37,070 nt of DNA from NCBI GenBank assembly GCA_029241965.1, contig JAPWVK010000091.1, positions 1 through 37,070 of the forward strand, read 5' to 3'. The notes beneath the pieces are model-generated. The model did no database searches. It was given only the letters and a program-made list of their open reading frames with translations, and was not told the origin of the DNA. The DNA comes from Candidatus Methanophagales archaeon (GTDB lineage Archaea > Halobacteriota > Syntropharchaeia > Alkanophagales > Methanospirareceae). Position 1 is the first letter of the stretch. Every line of letters begins with the position of its first letter. The translations under genes were made by a program, and so were the position numbers. Of this stretch, positions 25,566-33,807 are shown in pieces.

Positions 25566-25697
25566 ATCTTGTCTCCCTCTACCCGCTTCACTTAACTTGT
25601 ATAGATATACAGGAAATATCGCATATATATAGACAACTACAATGCAATAAAACTATCCAAAATTGATGGCCTGGAATCAGTGCTATGCAGTGAGAAG

Positions 25698-26567
25698 TTA
25701 CTTCTTTACTAACCTCGACACAACATTCAGTACCAGCCCCATAAACACTCCTAATGTGCCTATAACTACGAAGAACCCTGTAAGCATCGTGAACGGTATG
25801 GAGAAATAACCTGAATCGTTGTATAGTTGTAGGAGTTTCAACCCGAAGAAGAACCCCATAAAAATCAACACTAATCCGGGAATACCCATAAAGACTAAAG
25901 GTCTTTCCTCTGCTATTAACCGAATAATAGAGCCAAGCACACCAAATCCGTGTGAGATAGGATTCTTTGTCGAAGTCTTACCGTTTCCATAGCTGCATGT
26001 AATCGGGACTTCTTGAATATTTAGGTTTAACTCTTCTGCTGCCAGTAACATTTCAGATTCTATTGAAAAACCATTTCCACGGAGATTCTTTGATTCTAAC
26101 GCATCAACAGCCCTGCGATTCAGTGCTCGGAACCCCGATTGTGAGTCCGTAGTTGCCCCGCTGATGCCGGTTGTATAATCAAGCACCTGCCTTCCAACTC
26201 TTCTGTGAAAAGGCATTTGCTCTGGACTCCGGTATCCAATAACGATATCTGCATTATCACGTTGAAATGGTTTTAAAAGCAATGGGATTTGATTTGGGTC
26301 ATGTTGAGCGTCACCATCGAGTAGCACAAGTGTATCAAATCCATTTCCCGCAACATATTCCAGGGCAGTCTTTATCGCTGCGCCTTTGCCTTCGTTTTTC
26401 TCATGGGAAATAACGTTTGCCCCCGCAGCACGTGCGATCTCCGCGGTCGCATCCGTTGAGCCATCATCCACTACCAGAACCTTCTCAACCTGCTCTCTCG
26501 CTTTTAGAACCACGCTTCCAATTGCAACCTCTTCATTGTAGCATGGAATGACCGCGACTGTTTTCAT
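25698..26567 (-). CDS. Family 2 glycosyltransferase with C-terminal membrane segments
   Basis: The 289 residues begin with the GT-A fold: VAVIPCYNEEVAIGSVVLKA (residues 4-), VLVVDDGSTDATAEIARAAG (~34), KNEGKGAAIKTALEY, the metal-binding LLDGDAQHDPNQIPLLL (~82) and DSQSGFRALNRRAV (~140). Two membrane helices follow (~222-242 and ~252-283), ending with VSRLVKK. This is the layout of dolichyl-phosphate mannose/glucose synthases, which load sugars on a lipid carrier for protein or lipid glycosylation at the membrane. The nucleotide sugar is not known. It lies where rpl12 would be expected behind rpl10, on the same strand, 145 nt away. Confidence 0.9.
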   Translation of the reverse strand: MKTVAVIPCYNEEVAIGSVVLKAREQVEKVLVVDDGSTDATAEIARAAGANVISHEKNEGKGAAIKTALEYVAGNGFDTLVLLDGDAQHDPNQIPLLLKPFQRDNADIVIGYRSPEQMPFHRRVGRQVLDYTTGISGATTDSQSGFRALNRRAVDALESKNLRGNGFSIESEMLLAAEELNLNIQEVPITCSYGNGKTSTKNPISHGFGVLGSIIRLIAEERPLVFMGIPGLVLIFMGFFFGLKLLQLYNDSGYFSIPFTMLTGFFVVIGTLGVFMGLVLNVVSRLVKK

Positions 26568-26620
26568 TTTTTCGCCCTTTTTCCTTCGCCGATGGTGGAC
26601 ATGAAATATGTTTTATGACC

Positions 26621-26640
26621 TAGAGATGAAAAGGTCTCTA
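26621..26640 (-). terminator. Hairpin behind rpl10
   Basis: TAGAGA (26621-26626) and TCTCTA (26635-26640) form a perfect 6-bp stem with an 8-nt loop containing a T-run on the minus strand (CCTTTTCA). It lies between rpl10 and the glycosyltransferase gene and may end the ribosomal transcript. Confidence 0.35.
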
Positions 26641-26712
26641 TAAAAACCTTTCGGTCAGGTCGAAGTGTGGTGCGCCTTAACACTCTAAATTCGGTGACTT
26701 ATCCTTCCCTGA

Positions 26713-27657
26713 TTACTTCTGCTGGTATGAGGCTAAACTTTGCGCCTGCGAACGCGCCTTTGTTAGCAAATACGGTAGCGTATCGTTCTCGTATACGCAA
26801 GCATTTATCGCCAAGTTTCTCGCATCCGTGTGCGCCTTCTGGAGCAACGGTTTTATCGTCAATGGCGTTGCATATGCGATATTAACCGCCAAAGCCAATG
26901 ATTTATCACCCGCTTCTCGTAACAGATCCGCGATGGTATAAGGAGTTGGATAGTCGTACTTTATGCGCGTGACAAGCGAGAAAGCCGCTTTCGCACCCTC
27001 TTTAAAGTCCTCGAAATACTTTAAGGGATCTACATGAAGAACGTCAGGCGTGAATAGCACTTGAGCTTCGCGGTCGTATATTACGGACAAATCCAGTCCC
27101 TCCTTCATCGGGTATATCTCCAGCTTGGCTAACATATCTGCATATGCAGGAGCGACTTTTTCGCCCTCTTTCACCGCTACCGTTCTCTTCTTTATCTCTA
27201 TTTTCCCCCCTGTTATCCCCGCGGGAATACCTAAATTCTGTAATTCCCCTACTATCGGTCCGGGTTTAAGCGAGGTGGGTCCTTCATCGAGTACTATATC
27301 ATGAGGCGCGATAGCACCTGCCTTTATCGGCGCAGGTATCTTCCCCTCCTCCGTTTTTTTATACAATTCAAACGCATCCAAATTGGTAAAGATCAGCGCC
27401 ATCTGGTCTTCTACAAAATTAACCATCTCCTCCAGCCCGCTTTCCTCCAACGAACGGGATATCAACCTATTTTTCGATACACGCATCTGCGTGTTCTCAT
27501 GCAATCCTTTTCTTAACTGCTGAAGTTGGTTAGCACCTATCCCTCTTACTTTCGCTATGCCCACTGTATTGTAGGACCCAACCAAGTCTTTCAGGTATTC
27601 GACCTGCTCCTTCTTCCATTCCTTAGCTCTCGTCACCCTTTTTTTCATCTTATTCAC
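26713..27657 (-). CDS. rpl10: Ribosomal protein uL10 (P0) lacking the acidic C-terminal tail
   Basis: The start GTG overlaps the uL1 stop by 4 nt (GTGA); an ATG three codons on is the alternative. The RNA-binding N-domain (EWKKEQVEYLKDLVGSYNTV, VRGIGANQLQQLRKGLHE) and the inserted domain II are present. The C-terminal spine has three L12-binding segments: KAAFSLVTRIKYDYPTPYTI, LALAVNIAYATPLTIKPLLQ and LAINACVYENDTLPYLLTKA. The protein stops at 314 residues with SLASYQQK; archaeal uL10 usually has ~335-350 and ends in an Ala/Glu-rich linker with an LGALFG-like tip that contacts GTPase factors. No acidic tail is found in any frame downstream, and rpl12 does not follow. Confidence 0.95.
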   Translation of the reverse strand: MNKMKKRVTRAKEWKKEQVEYLKDLVGSYNTVGIAKVRGIGANQLQQLRKGLHENTQMRVSKNRLISRSLEESGLEEMVNFVEDQMALIFTNLDAFELYKKTEEGKIPAPIKAGAIAPHDIVLDEGPTSLKPGPIVGELQNLGIPAGITGGKIEIKKRTVAVKEGEKVAPAYADMLAKLEIYPMKEGLDLSVIYDREAQVLFTPDVLHVDPLKYFEDFKEGAKAAFSLVTRIKYDYPTPYTIADLLREAGDKSLALAVNIAYATPLTIKPLLQKAHTDARNLAINACVYENDTLPYLLTKARSQAQSLASYQQK

Positions 27658-28277
27658 ACCACTTTCACTGCGGGACCCATGGTCGCTTTCATGTAAATAG
27701 AACCGATATTTTGCAATCCCCGTTCCAGATGAGATTCAACCGCTTTTATCACCGCTACGGCGTTCTCTGCTATATCTTTTGCAGACATGTCCTTACGGCC
27801 TATATTCACCCAAAAAGTCGTGGTCTTCGACTTCACCTTCACGACTCTCTGCAATCTCGATAATATCTGTACAGGGTCAGCACCCGGTGGAATGGGTATG
27901 GGCATCTTACCTCTTGGACCCAGAACGGTACCCAAACTTTTACCTATAAGCGCCATAAAAGCTACGTCAGCGGCAAAAAGGTCATACCTGTTTACCAGCG
28001 CCCTCGCCTTCTGCTTATCCATCTTCTTCAGTTCTTCCGGGTCTAACACATCCGCACCTGCTTCCTTCGCTTTTAATGCTACCTCTCCAGATGCAAATAC
28101 GCCTATCTTCGGCTCACGAAAAGTCTTTGGTAAATAAATATCCAAATTTATCCTGTTCTTCGGTTGTTTCAAGTCAACGTTCTTCAAATTTATGCAGAGG
28201 TCTACGCCTTCCACAAATTTTCTCTCTGGTGAATCCAATACCTTTTCTACCGCATCCACCACCTCTTCCGCTTCCAT
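27654..28277 (-). CDS. rpl1: Ribosomal protein uL1
   Basis: The 207 residues fit archaeal uL1: VDLCINLKNVDLKQPKNRIN near the start, domain II with FAADVAFMALIGKSLGTVLG (~105), PRGKMPIPIPPGADP (~127) and the returning domain I strand TTFWVNIGRKDM. It binds 23S rRNA at the mobile L1 stalk and, in methanogens, represses its own message by binding a mimic of that site. I did not test for such a mimic here. The start ATG follows the uL11 stop after a single base, and the stop overlaps the uL10 start, so the three genes are one operon. Confidence 0.96.
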   Translation of the reverse strand: MEAEEVVDAVEKVLDSPERKFVEGVDLCINLKNVDLKQPKNRINLDIYLPKTFREPKIGVFASGEVALKAKEAGADVLDPEELKKMDKQKARALVNRYDLFAADVAFMALIGKSLGTVLGPRGKMPIPIPPGADPVQILSRLQRVVKVKSKTTTFWVNIGRKDMSAKDIAENAVAVIKAVESHLERGLQNIGSIYMKATMGPAVKVV

Positions 28278-28278
28278 C

Positions 28279-28749
28279 TTATGCTATCACCTCATCATAC
28301 TTACCTGCTTCAATCTCACGCTGCATCTCCTTCGCATCCTTACCCTCTATCCTCACGCGCATCGAACAGCAAGAGCCTATCACCTCTTTTACTGCGCTCT
28401 TTAACGAATTGGCTAACATCTCCTCTTTCTTCTTCTGCGCTATCTCTTTTATCTGCTCTATCGAGATATCGCCAGTATAATCAGTTGTGGAGTCCGTTTG
28501 TGCCTTTTCGATACCCAATTCCTTCTTTATCAATGCCGCGGTCGGTGGTGAGCCCACTGTTATGTCAACCTTACCATCACCACCAACGGTTATCTTCACC
28601 GGGACTTCCATTCCCACATAACCCTTCGTTAGCTCGTTTATATTGCCTACTACCTCTTTTATGTTTATTCCGAGCGGTCCCAGAGCCGGACCCAGAGGTG
28701 GTCCCGGGCTCGCTTTTCCTCCTTCTACCAATACTTCAACGACACTCAT
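28279..28749 (-). CDS. rpl11: Ribosomal protein uL11
   Basis: The 156 residues include the switch motif VEGGKASPGPPLGPALGPLG (residues 8-27), GINIKEVVGNINELTKGY, and the rRNA-binding C-domain ending AVKEVIGSCCSMRVRIEGKD and EAGKYDEV. It sits at the base of the GTPase-associated centre with uL10. It is the first gene of the operon. GGAG lies upstream of ATG 28749, and a TATA-like TTTAAAAG at about 28798-28806 is the probable promoter. Confidence 0.96.
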   Translation of the reverse strand: MSVVEVLVEGGKASPGPPLGPALGPLGINIKEVVGNINELTKGYVGMEVPVKITVGGDGKVDITVGSPPTAALIKKELGIEKAQTDSTTDYTGDISIEQIKEIAQKKKEEMLANSLKSAVKEVIGSCCSMRVRIEGKDAKEMQREIEAGKYDEVIA

Positions 28750-28868
28750 CTCTATTCTTCTTCTCCGTTACACACGTAAATGACTCATGTTGATTATCTT
28801 TTAAAGTCTATTAGCTTATGTTATTTTTATTTCTTTTATTTCTGTTACATTAACGTAATCCGATAAAA
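28750..28868. promoter_or_regulatory. Divergent promoter region between rpl11 and fen
   Basis: The 119-nt gap serves two divergent genes. On the minus strand TTTAAAAG (~28798-28806) lies about 25 nt before a plausible transcript start, and GGAG precedes the rpl11 ATG. On the plus strand AT-rich boxes (CTTATGTTATTTTTATTTC, 28814-28832) precede fen, which has no Shine-Dalgarno. Confidence 0.45.
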
Positions 28869-29855
28869 ATGGGAACGAGTATTGCTGAGATATTAGAGCC
28901 GGAAGAAACGAGTATAGAGGCGTTTTCAGGCAAAATAGTTGCAGTTGATGCGTATAACACGCTTTACCAATTCTTAAGCATCATCCGCCAGCCGGATGGA
29001 ACACCCCTGAAAGATTCTTCGGGTAGAACGACTTCCCACCTCTCTGGATTGATATACCGCACAACAAATTTGATGGAGAAGGGGATAAAGCCCGTATTCG
29101 TTTTTGATGGCAAACCATCTAAGTTAAAAGCAGAAGTAATCAAAGCCAGGTCGAAACGGCGAGAGGTGGCGCGAAGGAAATGGGAAGAAGCGGAGGCACC
29201 GAAAGAAGCGCTCAAGTATGCTAAAGCATCGGCAAAAGTTGACGCGGCGATAGTAGAGGAATCGAAGACGCTCTTAACGTATATGGGCATCCCACACGTG
29301 CAAGCACTATCCGAAGGTGAAGCACAGGCGGCATATATAGTAATAAAAGGAGATGCCGAGCTCGTTTCCTCGCAGGACTACGATTCACTGCTTTTTGGCG
29401 CTCCTATTGTGATAAGAAATCTCAGTGCACCAAGAAAGAAGGTGCGGATTGAAGTCCTCAACTTAAAACAATTCGAAGCAAAGCAAGGGATCAGCCGTGA
29501 AGAGCTTGTAGACCTCGGTATTTTGGTGGGCACGGATTTCAACGAAGGAATAAAGGGTATAGGTGCTAAGACTGCGTTAAAGCTCATTAAGAAATATCAT
29601 AGCATCGAAAAATTGATAGCCGAATCAAAAATAGAGGAAGAGGCAGGAATAGAGAATTATGAACTCGTTCGTGATATATTCTTACATCCTGCGGTGACCG
29701 AATCTTATGATATAAAATGGTGTGCGCCAGACGAGGCGAAAGTAAAAGAGTTTCTCTGTGTGGAGCATGATTTCGCGGAAGAGCGGGTGAGTAAAGCGTT
29801 GGAACGGATTTCGATGCCAAAAGTAAAACAAGGTAGTATAGGGCAGTGGTTGTGA
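28869..29855 (+). CDS. fen: Flap endonuclease 1
   Basis: The 328-residue enzyme cuts 5' flaps during Okazaki-fragment processing and repair. Active-site acids are visible at Asp27 (VAVDAYNTLYQF), Asp80 (VFVFDGKPSK), Glu149 and Glu151 (LSEGEAQAAY), Asp170 and Asp172 (SSQDYDSLLFG), and Asp223 (VGTDFNEGIKGIGAKTALKL, which begins the helix-two-turn-helix). The C-terminus KQGSIGQWL is a PCNA-interacting box, slightly unusual in having Leu after Trp instead of Phe or a second aromatic residue. Length is typical for archaea. The start ATG has no ribosome site. Confidence 0.97.
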   Translation: MGTSIAEILEPEETSIEAFSGKIVAVDAYNTLYQFLSIIRQPDGTPLKDSSGRTTSHLSGLIYRTTNLMEKGIKPVFVFDGKPSKLKAEVIKARSKRREVARRKWEEAEAPKEALKYAKASAKVDAAIVEESKTLLTYMGIPHVQALSEGEAQAAYIVIKGDAELVSSQDYDSLLFGAPIVIRNLSAPRKKVRIEVLNLKQFEAKQGISREELVDLGILVGTDFNEGIKGIGAKTALKLIKKYHSIEKLIAESKIEEEAGIENYELVRDIFLHPAVTESYDIKWCAPDEAKVKEFLCVEHDFAEERVSKALERISMPKVKQGSIGQWL

Positions 29856-29911
29856 GAATATAGCATTCTTTTCGTTAATCAGTCACTTGGAGCGTATTTA
29901 AAGGTTTTGGT

Positions 29912-29953
29912 GCGGCATTCATCCCCGTTACAAGTAGCGGGGTCTTCTGCCGC
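29912..29953 (+). repeat. Solitary double-stem hairpin resembling an IS200/IS605-type transposon end
   Basis: An outer stem GCGGCA/TGCCGC encloses an inner stem CCCCG/CGGGG with loop TTACAAGTAG; the joints are TTCAT and TCTTC. Subterminal structures of the form 'TTCATCCCC...GGGG.CTTCTGCC' are typical of IS200/IS605 ends, which also form the 3' part of TnpB guide RNAs. No tnpA or tnpB lies next to it, so it would be a solo end or a miniature derivative. It could also be an intrinsic hairpin behind fen. Confidence 0.5.
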
Positions 29954-30130
29954 GGGGACTATAAACATTCTGATCAATCTCATTATCAACCTTCGAGTGT
30001 GCTCTGTGCGCCACCCACCTGTTCAAACACGCAATCGAACACTTCCCACTCACGCCCGTTCGTGTGCCTAATTGCCGTGGTCAAGGACGTATGCTCGCTG
30101 GTTGTAGCACTGCGGAGTTTTTTCACAGCC

Positions 30131-30138
30131 TTTATAAG
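30131..30138 (+). promoter_or_regulatory. TATA box for the UPF0182 gene
   Basis: TTTATAAG lies about 27 nt before ATG 30162. This spacing puts the transcript start at or close to the ATG and suggests a leaderless message. It argues against the in-frame GTG at 30141, which would lie only 3 nt behind the box. Confidence 0.55.
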
Positions 30139-30161
30139 AGGTGCATCCCTTATCATCTACT

Positions 30162-32870
30162 ATGCCACAGGACCGGGATCGATTCAACGCTATTGTCATC
30201 GCCCTATTAGTGATCTTCATCCTGTCCATATCCGGGATAGTCCGGCTGATTACCGATTACTGGTGGTTTGATGCTCTTGGCGCGTCCCAGATCTTCATGA
30301 TCAGCTTAAAGGCAAAGATACTACTCTTCATACTCCCAGCATTGGTTTTTCTCGCGTTTGCCCTGATCAATCTCCAGATCTCTTCGAGGTTGAACGAGTC
30401 AAAGATCTCTTTCAAGTTGAAGTTCATGGTTGTTCTGGTCATATCCTTCTTCGTGGGGCTTGCAAGCTCTGCCAAATGGTTCGTAGTGCTACAGTACATG
30501 AATCAGGTGCCCTTTAACCTGCAGGATCCGATCTTTTCAAAGGACGTATCCTTTTACGTCTTCTCCCTGCCATTCATGCTCGCTGTCCGGAACTTCCTGA
30601 TGGTCTGTGTAATAATCACGATCATCATGGTGCTTGTGGATTACCTGCAGTCCTTCATAGTCCGCTTCTTCAAACAGCCAGAGATCATCGCAGCGGACGG
30701 TACAACTTATGGTGTTGACTTCAAATCAGCAATCTCAGGCATGGGGCAGAAGGCACTGGTGCATCTAACAGTCCTTGGATCGTTCTTCTTCGTCCTTCTC
30801 GCTGCAGGTCACTACCTTGCCAGATTCTCGATCATGTACTCTGAAAAAGGGATTGTGGTGGGGGCTGGCTACGCTGATGTCGTTGCATACCTGCCGGTAA
30901 TCAAGATACTGATGATCATGGCGATAATCATCGCAGTACTGTGTTACGTCTGGATATTCGCAATCTCGAGGCAGCAAAGTCAGGGAAAAAGGAATATATT
31001 GGTGTCCGTAGTCGTGCTTTATCTGCTGGTGTCCGTAATTGCTCCGGCTGTGGTTCCTGGATTTGTGCAGGCTTTCAAGGTTTCGCCAAACGAGGAGAAG
31101 CTGGAACAGCCATACATCGAGAGTAACATCAAGTTCACAAAGATCGCTTACGGACTGACTGACGTGGAGGAGAAAGACTTCTCTGTCGAGATGATGACCC
31201 CCGAAATCCTATCGAACGCGACGGATACTCTTGATAATGTCAGGATTCTGGACTGGAGACCGCTCACACAGACGTACAAGCAAACACAGGAGATGAGGCT
31301 CTACTATGACCTTTCAGGGATTGACATCGACCGGTACGATATCAACGGAAGCTACACCGAGGTGATGATTGCCCCAAGAGAGATGAATCAGGAACGACTT
31401 CAGGCAAAGACGTGGGTGAATCTCCATCTGGTATATACACACGGTTTCGGTGTCGTGATGAGCCCTGTAAACAGCGTCACAAAAGAGGGCATGCCAAACT
31501 ATCTCATAAAGGATATTCCCCCTGTATATACGGTTCCTGATGAAGAACTGCAAATCGAGGTGCCACAGATCTACTACGGCGAGCTGGATAATGATTTCGT
31601 GATGGTAAACACCAGAACACCGGAGTTTGATTATCCCATGGGCGATACCAATGAGTACATCCAATACGATGGGAGCGGAGGGGTGAAGCTGGACTCATCC
31701 ACAAAGGAACTGCTGATGGCGATGCGCTTTGCTGACATCAAGATCATGCTATCCGGAGAGATCACCCCTGAGAGCAAGATCCTGTTTGATAGGAGCATCA
31801 AGGAGCGGATCTCAAAGATCAGTCCATTCCTCACACTTGACGAAGACCCGTATCTCGTCATCAGTGAAGGCAGACTCTTCTGGATGCTGGATGCATACAC
31901 CGTAACAGACAACTTCCCCTACTCAGAGAAACACGGCTCCATCAATTACGTGCGAAACTCCGTAAAGATCGTGGTTGATGCGTACAACGGGGACGTGACG
32001 TACTATATCGTCGATACCACCGACCCGATAATCGCAACTTATGAAAAAATTTTCCCGGGGTACTTCAAGTCCTTTGACCTGATGCCTGACGGGCTTAAGA
32101 AACATGTCAGATACCCGGAAGATCTCTTCAATATCCAGTCCGCAATCTACAACACATATCACATGGCTAACGTCAAGGTCTTCTACAACAAGGAGGATGC
32201 GTGGCAGATCCCGAACGAGGTGTACGGGACAGGTCAGCAAGTTACGGTTGATCCCTATTATATCATAATAAAGCTTCCGGGAGAGGTGAAGGAAGAATTC
32301 GTCCTGATGAGGTCAGTAACACCAATAAAGAAGGACAACATGGTTGCATGGCTCGCTGCCCGTTCGGATGAGGATCATTACGGGGAACTACTGCTCTACA
32401 AATTCCCCAAGGAGAAACTGGTATATGGTCCCCTGCAGATCGAGGCGAAGTTTGATCAGGATGCCGTGATCTCACAACAATTAACGCTCTGGTCACAACA
32501 GGGATCCAGGGTGACGAGAGGGAACCTGCTGGTGATACCGCTTGAGGATTCGATCCTGTACATAGAGCCGCTTTACATACAGGCAGAGACCGGGCAGATG
32601 CCCGAACTCAAACGAGTGCTGGTCTCAGACGGCGAGAGGGTGGTGATGGAGGAAGACCTTGACAAGGCACTCGTTGCACTCTTCGGTAAAACCAGACCAG
32701 GTGCGGCGGAAGCGGGTGCGGAAGAAGGGGAGAAGTCAACTGAGGCGCTGATAACAGAAGCGCAGATGTATTATGATGCGATTCTCGATTCCATGGGCAA
32801 GAACTGGACGGCATTCGGGGAGAACTTTGATAAGTTAGGCGATGTTCTCGGAGAGCTGGGAGGGGATTGA
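30162..32870 (+). CDS. UPF0182 family membrane protein
   Basis: The ~902 residues start MPQDRDRFNAIVIALLVIFI, the usual opening of this family (COG1615), which supports ATG 30162. The N-terminal third has about seven membrane helices, with LITDYWWFDALGASQIFMIS as a conserved loop after the first. The large C-terminal part (~310-830) is soluble and predicted outside; it contains the family blocks NATDTLDNVRILDWRPLTQT, YTHGFGVVMSPVNSVTKEGM and SINYVRNSVKIVVDAYNGDV. An Ala/Glu-rich tail ends it. Function is unknown. The family is best known from actinobacteria and cyanobacteria. By eye the gene uses more G/C-ending codons (ATC, CTG) than its neighbours, which suggests transfer. Confidence 0.93.
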   Translation: MPQDRDRFNAIVIALLVIFILSISGIVRLITDYWWFDALGASQIFMISLKAKILLFILPALVFLAFALINLQISSRLNESKISFKLKFMVVLVISFFVGLASSAKWFVVLQYMNQVPFNLQDPIFSKDVSFYVFSLPFMLAVRNFLMVCVIITIIMVLVDYLQSFIVRFFKQPEIIAADGTTYGVDFKSAISGMGQKALVHLTVLGSFFFVLLAAGHYLARFSIMYSEKGIVVGAGYADVVAYLPVIKILMIMAIIIAVLCYVWIFAISRQQSQGKRNILVSVVVLYLLVSVIAPAVVPGFVQAFKVSPNEEKLEQPYIESNIKFTKIAYGLTDVEEKDFSVEMMTPEILSNATDTLDNVRILDWRPLTQTYKQTQEMRLYYDLSGIDIDRYDINGSYTEVMIAPREMNQERLQAKTWVNLHLVYTHGFGVVMSPVNSVTKEGMPNYLIKDIPPVYTVPDEELQIEVPQIYYGELDNDFVMVNTRTPEFDYPMGDTNEYIQYDGSGGVKLDSSTKELLMAMRFADIKIMLSGEITPESKILFDRSIKERISKISPFLTLDEDPYLVISEGRLFWMLDAYTVTDNFPYSEKHGSINYVRNSVKIVVDAYNGDVTYYIVDTTDPIIATYEKIFPGYFKSFDLMPDGLKKHVRYPEDLFNIQSAIYNTYHMANVKVFYNKEDAWQIPNEVYGTGQQVTVDPYYIIIKLPGEVKEEFVLMRSVTPIKKDNMVAWLAARSDEDHYGELLLYKFPKEKLVYGPLQIEAKFDQDAVISQQLTLWSQQGSRVTRGNLLVIPLEDSILYIEPLYIQAETGQMPELKRVLVSDGERVVMEEDLDKALVALFGKTRPGAAEAGAEEGEKSTEALITEAQMYYDAILDSMGKNWTAFGENFDKLGDVLGELGGD

Positions 32871-32986
32871 TCTTAGCAGTTTTGGGATTTGCGCTAACAA
32901 CTTCTGCGGGTTGAATCGAATTTCGCGACCACTCCAACTTCTTATTGCGGACATCGTGATAGATTCATGAAGCCCCAACCATTCCA

Positions 32987-33006
32987 CACCCGAATGAATT
33001 CGGGTG
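32987..33006 (+). terminator. Hairpin between the UPF0182 gene and the restriction gene
   Basis: CACCCGAA/TTCGGGTG forms a perfect 8-bp stem with TGAA loop in the 190-nt gap between two convergent genes. No long T-run follows, so the terminator role is a guess. Confidence 0.4.
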
Positions 33007-33060
33007 CATCCTCTTTGTTGCATATTGCTGTTCGTTCTCATTTCTATCCATCCCATATCG

Positions 33061-33807
33061 CTATTTATCCGCTAAATCCAGATTGCCACTATTGAATTGA
33101 ACCAATTTCACCCAATTAATAACACCGCCATCACAAAATTCCTTTAGAAAATCCTCCGTAAACCTGTTTATAATCTCATCCTTCTTCCTAATAAAATTGT
33201 CATTATGTCTTTTGGCTTCATATCCTATTGGTTCAATAATATCAGTATAAAGTGATTCATTACCGCTCAAAAGATACCAAAAGTTTTGGCCTACAACTTT
33301 CATATAACTATGTATGTAGCTCGTTTTTGTTTTTCCATAGCAAATACCCAAAACCGGTTGAACATGTAAAGTGTGCTCTGATTGTTTTAGTACCGTTACT
33401 GCTTTATTAAAATCGTCTATTTGCTTCCTCTGTTGCGAACTATTTCCCCAATTTGGTCCCGACTTTACAGAAATCAAATAATGTACATCATTCTTATCAA
33501 ATTCGATATCTATCCCCGTAGCAGATGATTTTCGACCATCACACGTCGACGCGGAAATAAAGATTGCGAGCTCTTCTAAAAAATCGCCAAACTGTTTTTC
33601 TTCTGAAGATGACAAAAAAGCGTCAAGAATTTCAGTAATAAAAATAGATGCCAATGTGATGTTTTTCGCTTTAAATAAATAGGGGTTTTTCTTTTTTAAA
33701 ATCTTTTTTAAATCAATATCATTGAGGGTTTTTAATTTGTTATTGTGAAACTTCTCTATATTTTTGTTAACAAAGTTGTTTAACGTTTGAATGTCAAGTG
33801 AGTTCAT
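33061..33807 (-). CDS. Type II restriction endonuclease (PmeII-like)
   Basis: The 248-residue protein follows the methyltransferase gene without a spacer. A PD-(D/E)xK-like core is seen at GIDIEFDKNDVHYLISVKSG (Asp100, Lys115), followed by PNWGNSSQQRKQIDDF, a pattern I associate with PmeII-type enzymes. The acidic residue of the 'ExK' position is replaced by Ser in SVK, so another Glu must complete the site. An N-terminal helical region (KTLNDIDLKKILKKKNPYLF) is typical for the group. It should cut DNA lacking the partner's methylation; the recognition sequence is unknown. The gene is very A+T-rich, unlike the genes to its left, which fits recent transfer. Confidence 0.82.
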   Translation of the reverse strand: MNSLDIQTLNNFVNKNIEKFHNNKLKTLNDIDLKKILKKKNPYLFKAKNITLASIFITEILDAFLSSSEEKQFGDFLEELAIFISASTCDGRKSSATGIDIEFDKNDVHYLISVKSGPNWGNSSQQRKQIDDFNKAVTVLKQSEHTLHVQPVLGICYGKTKTSYIHSYMKVVGQNFWYLLSGNESLYTDIIEPIGYEAKRHNDNFIRKKDEIINRFTEDFLKEFCDGGVINWVKLVQFNSGNLDLADK

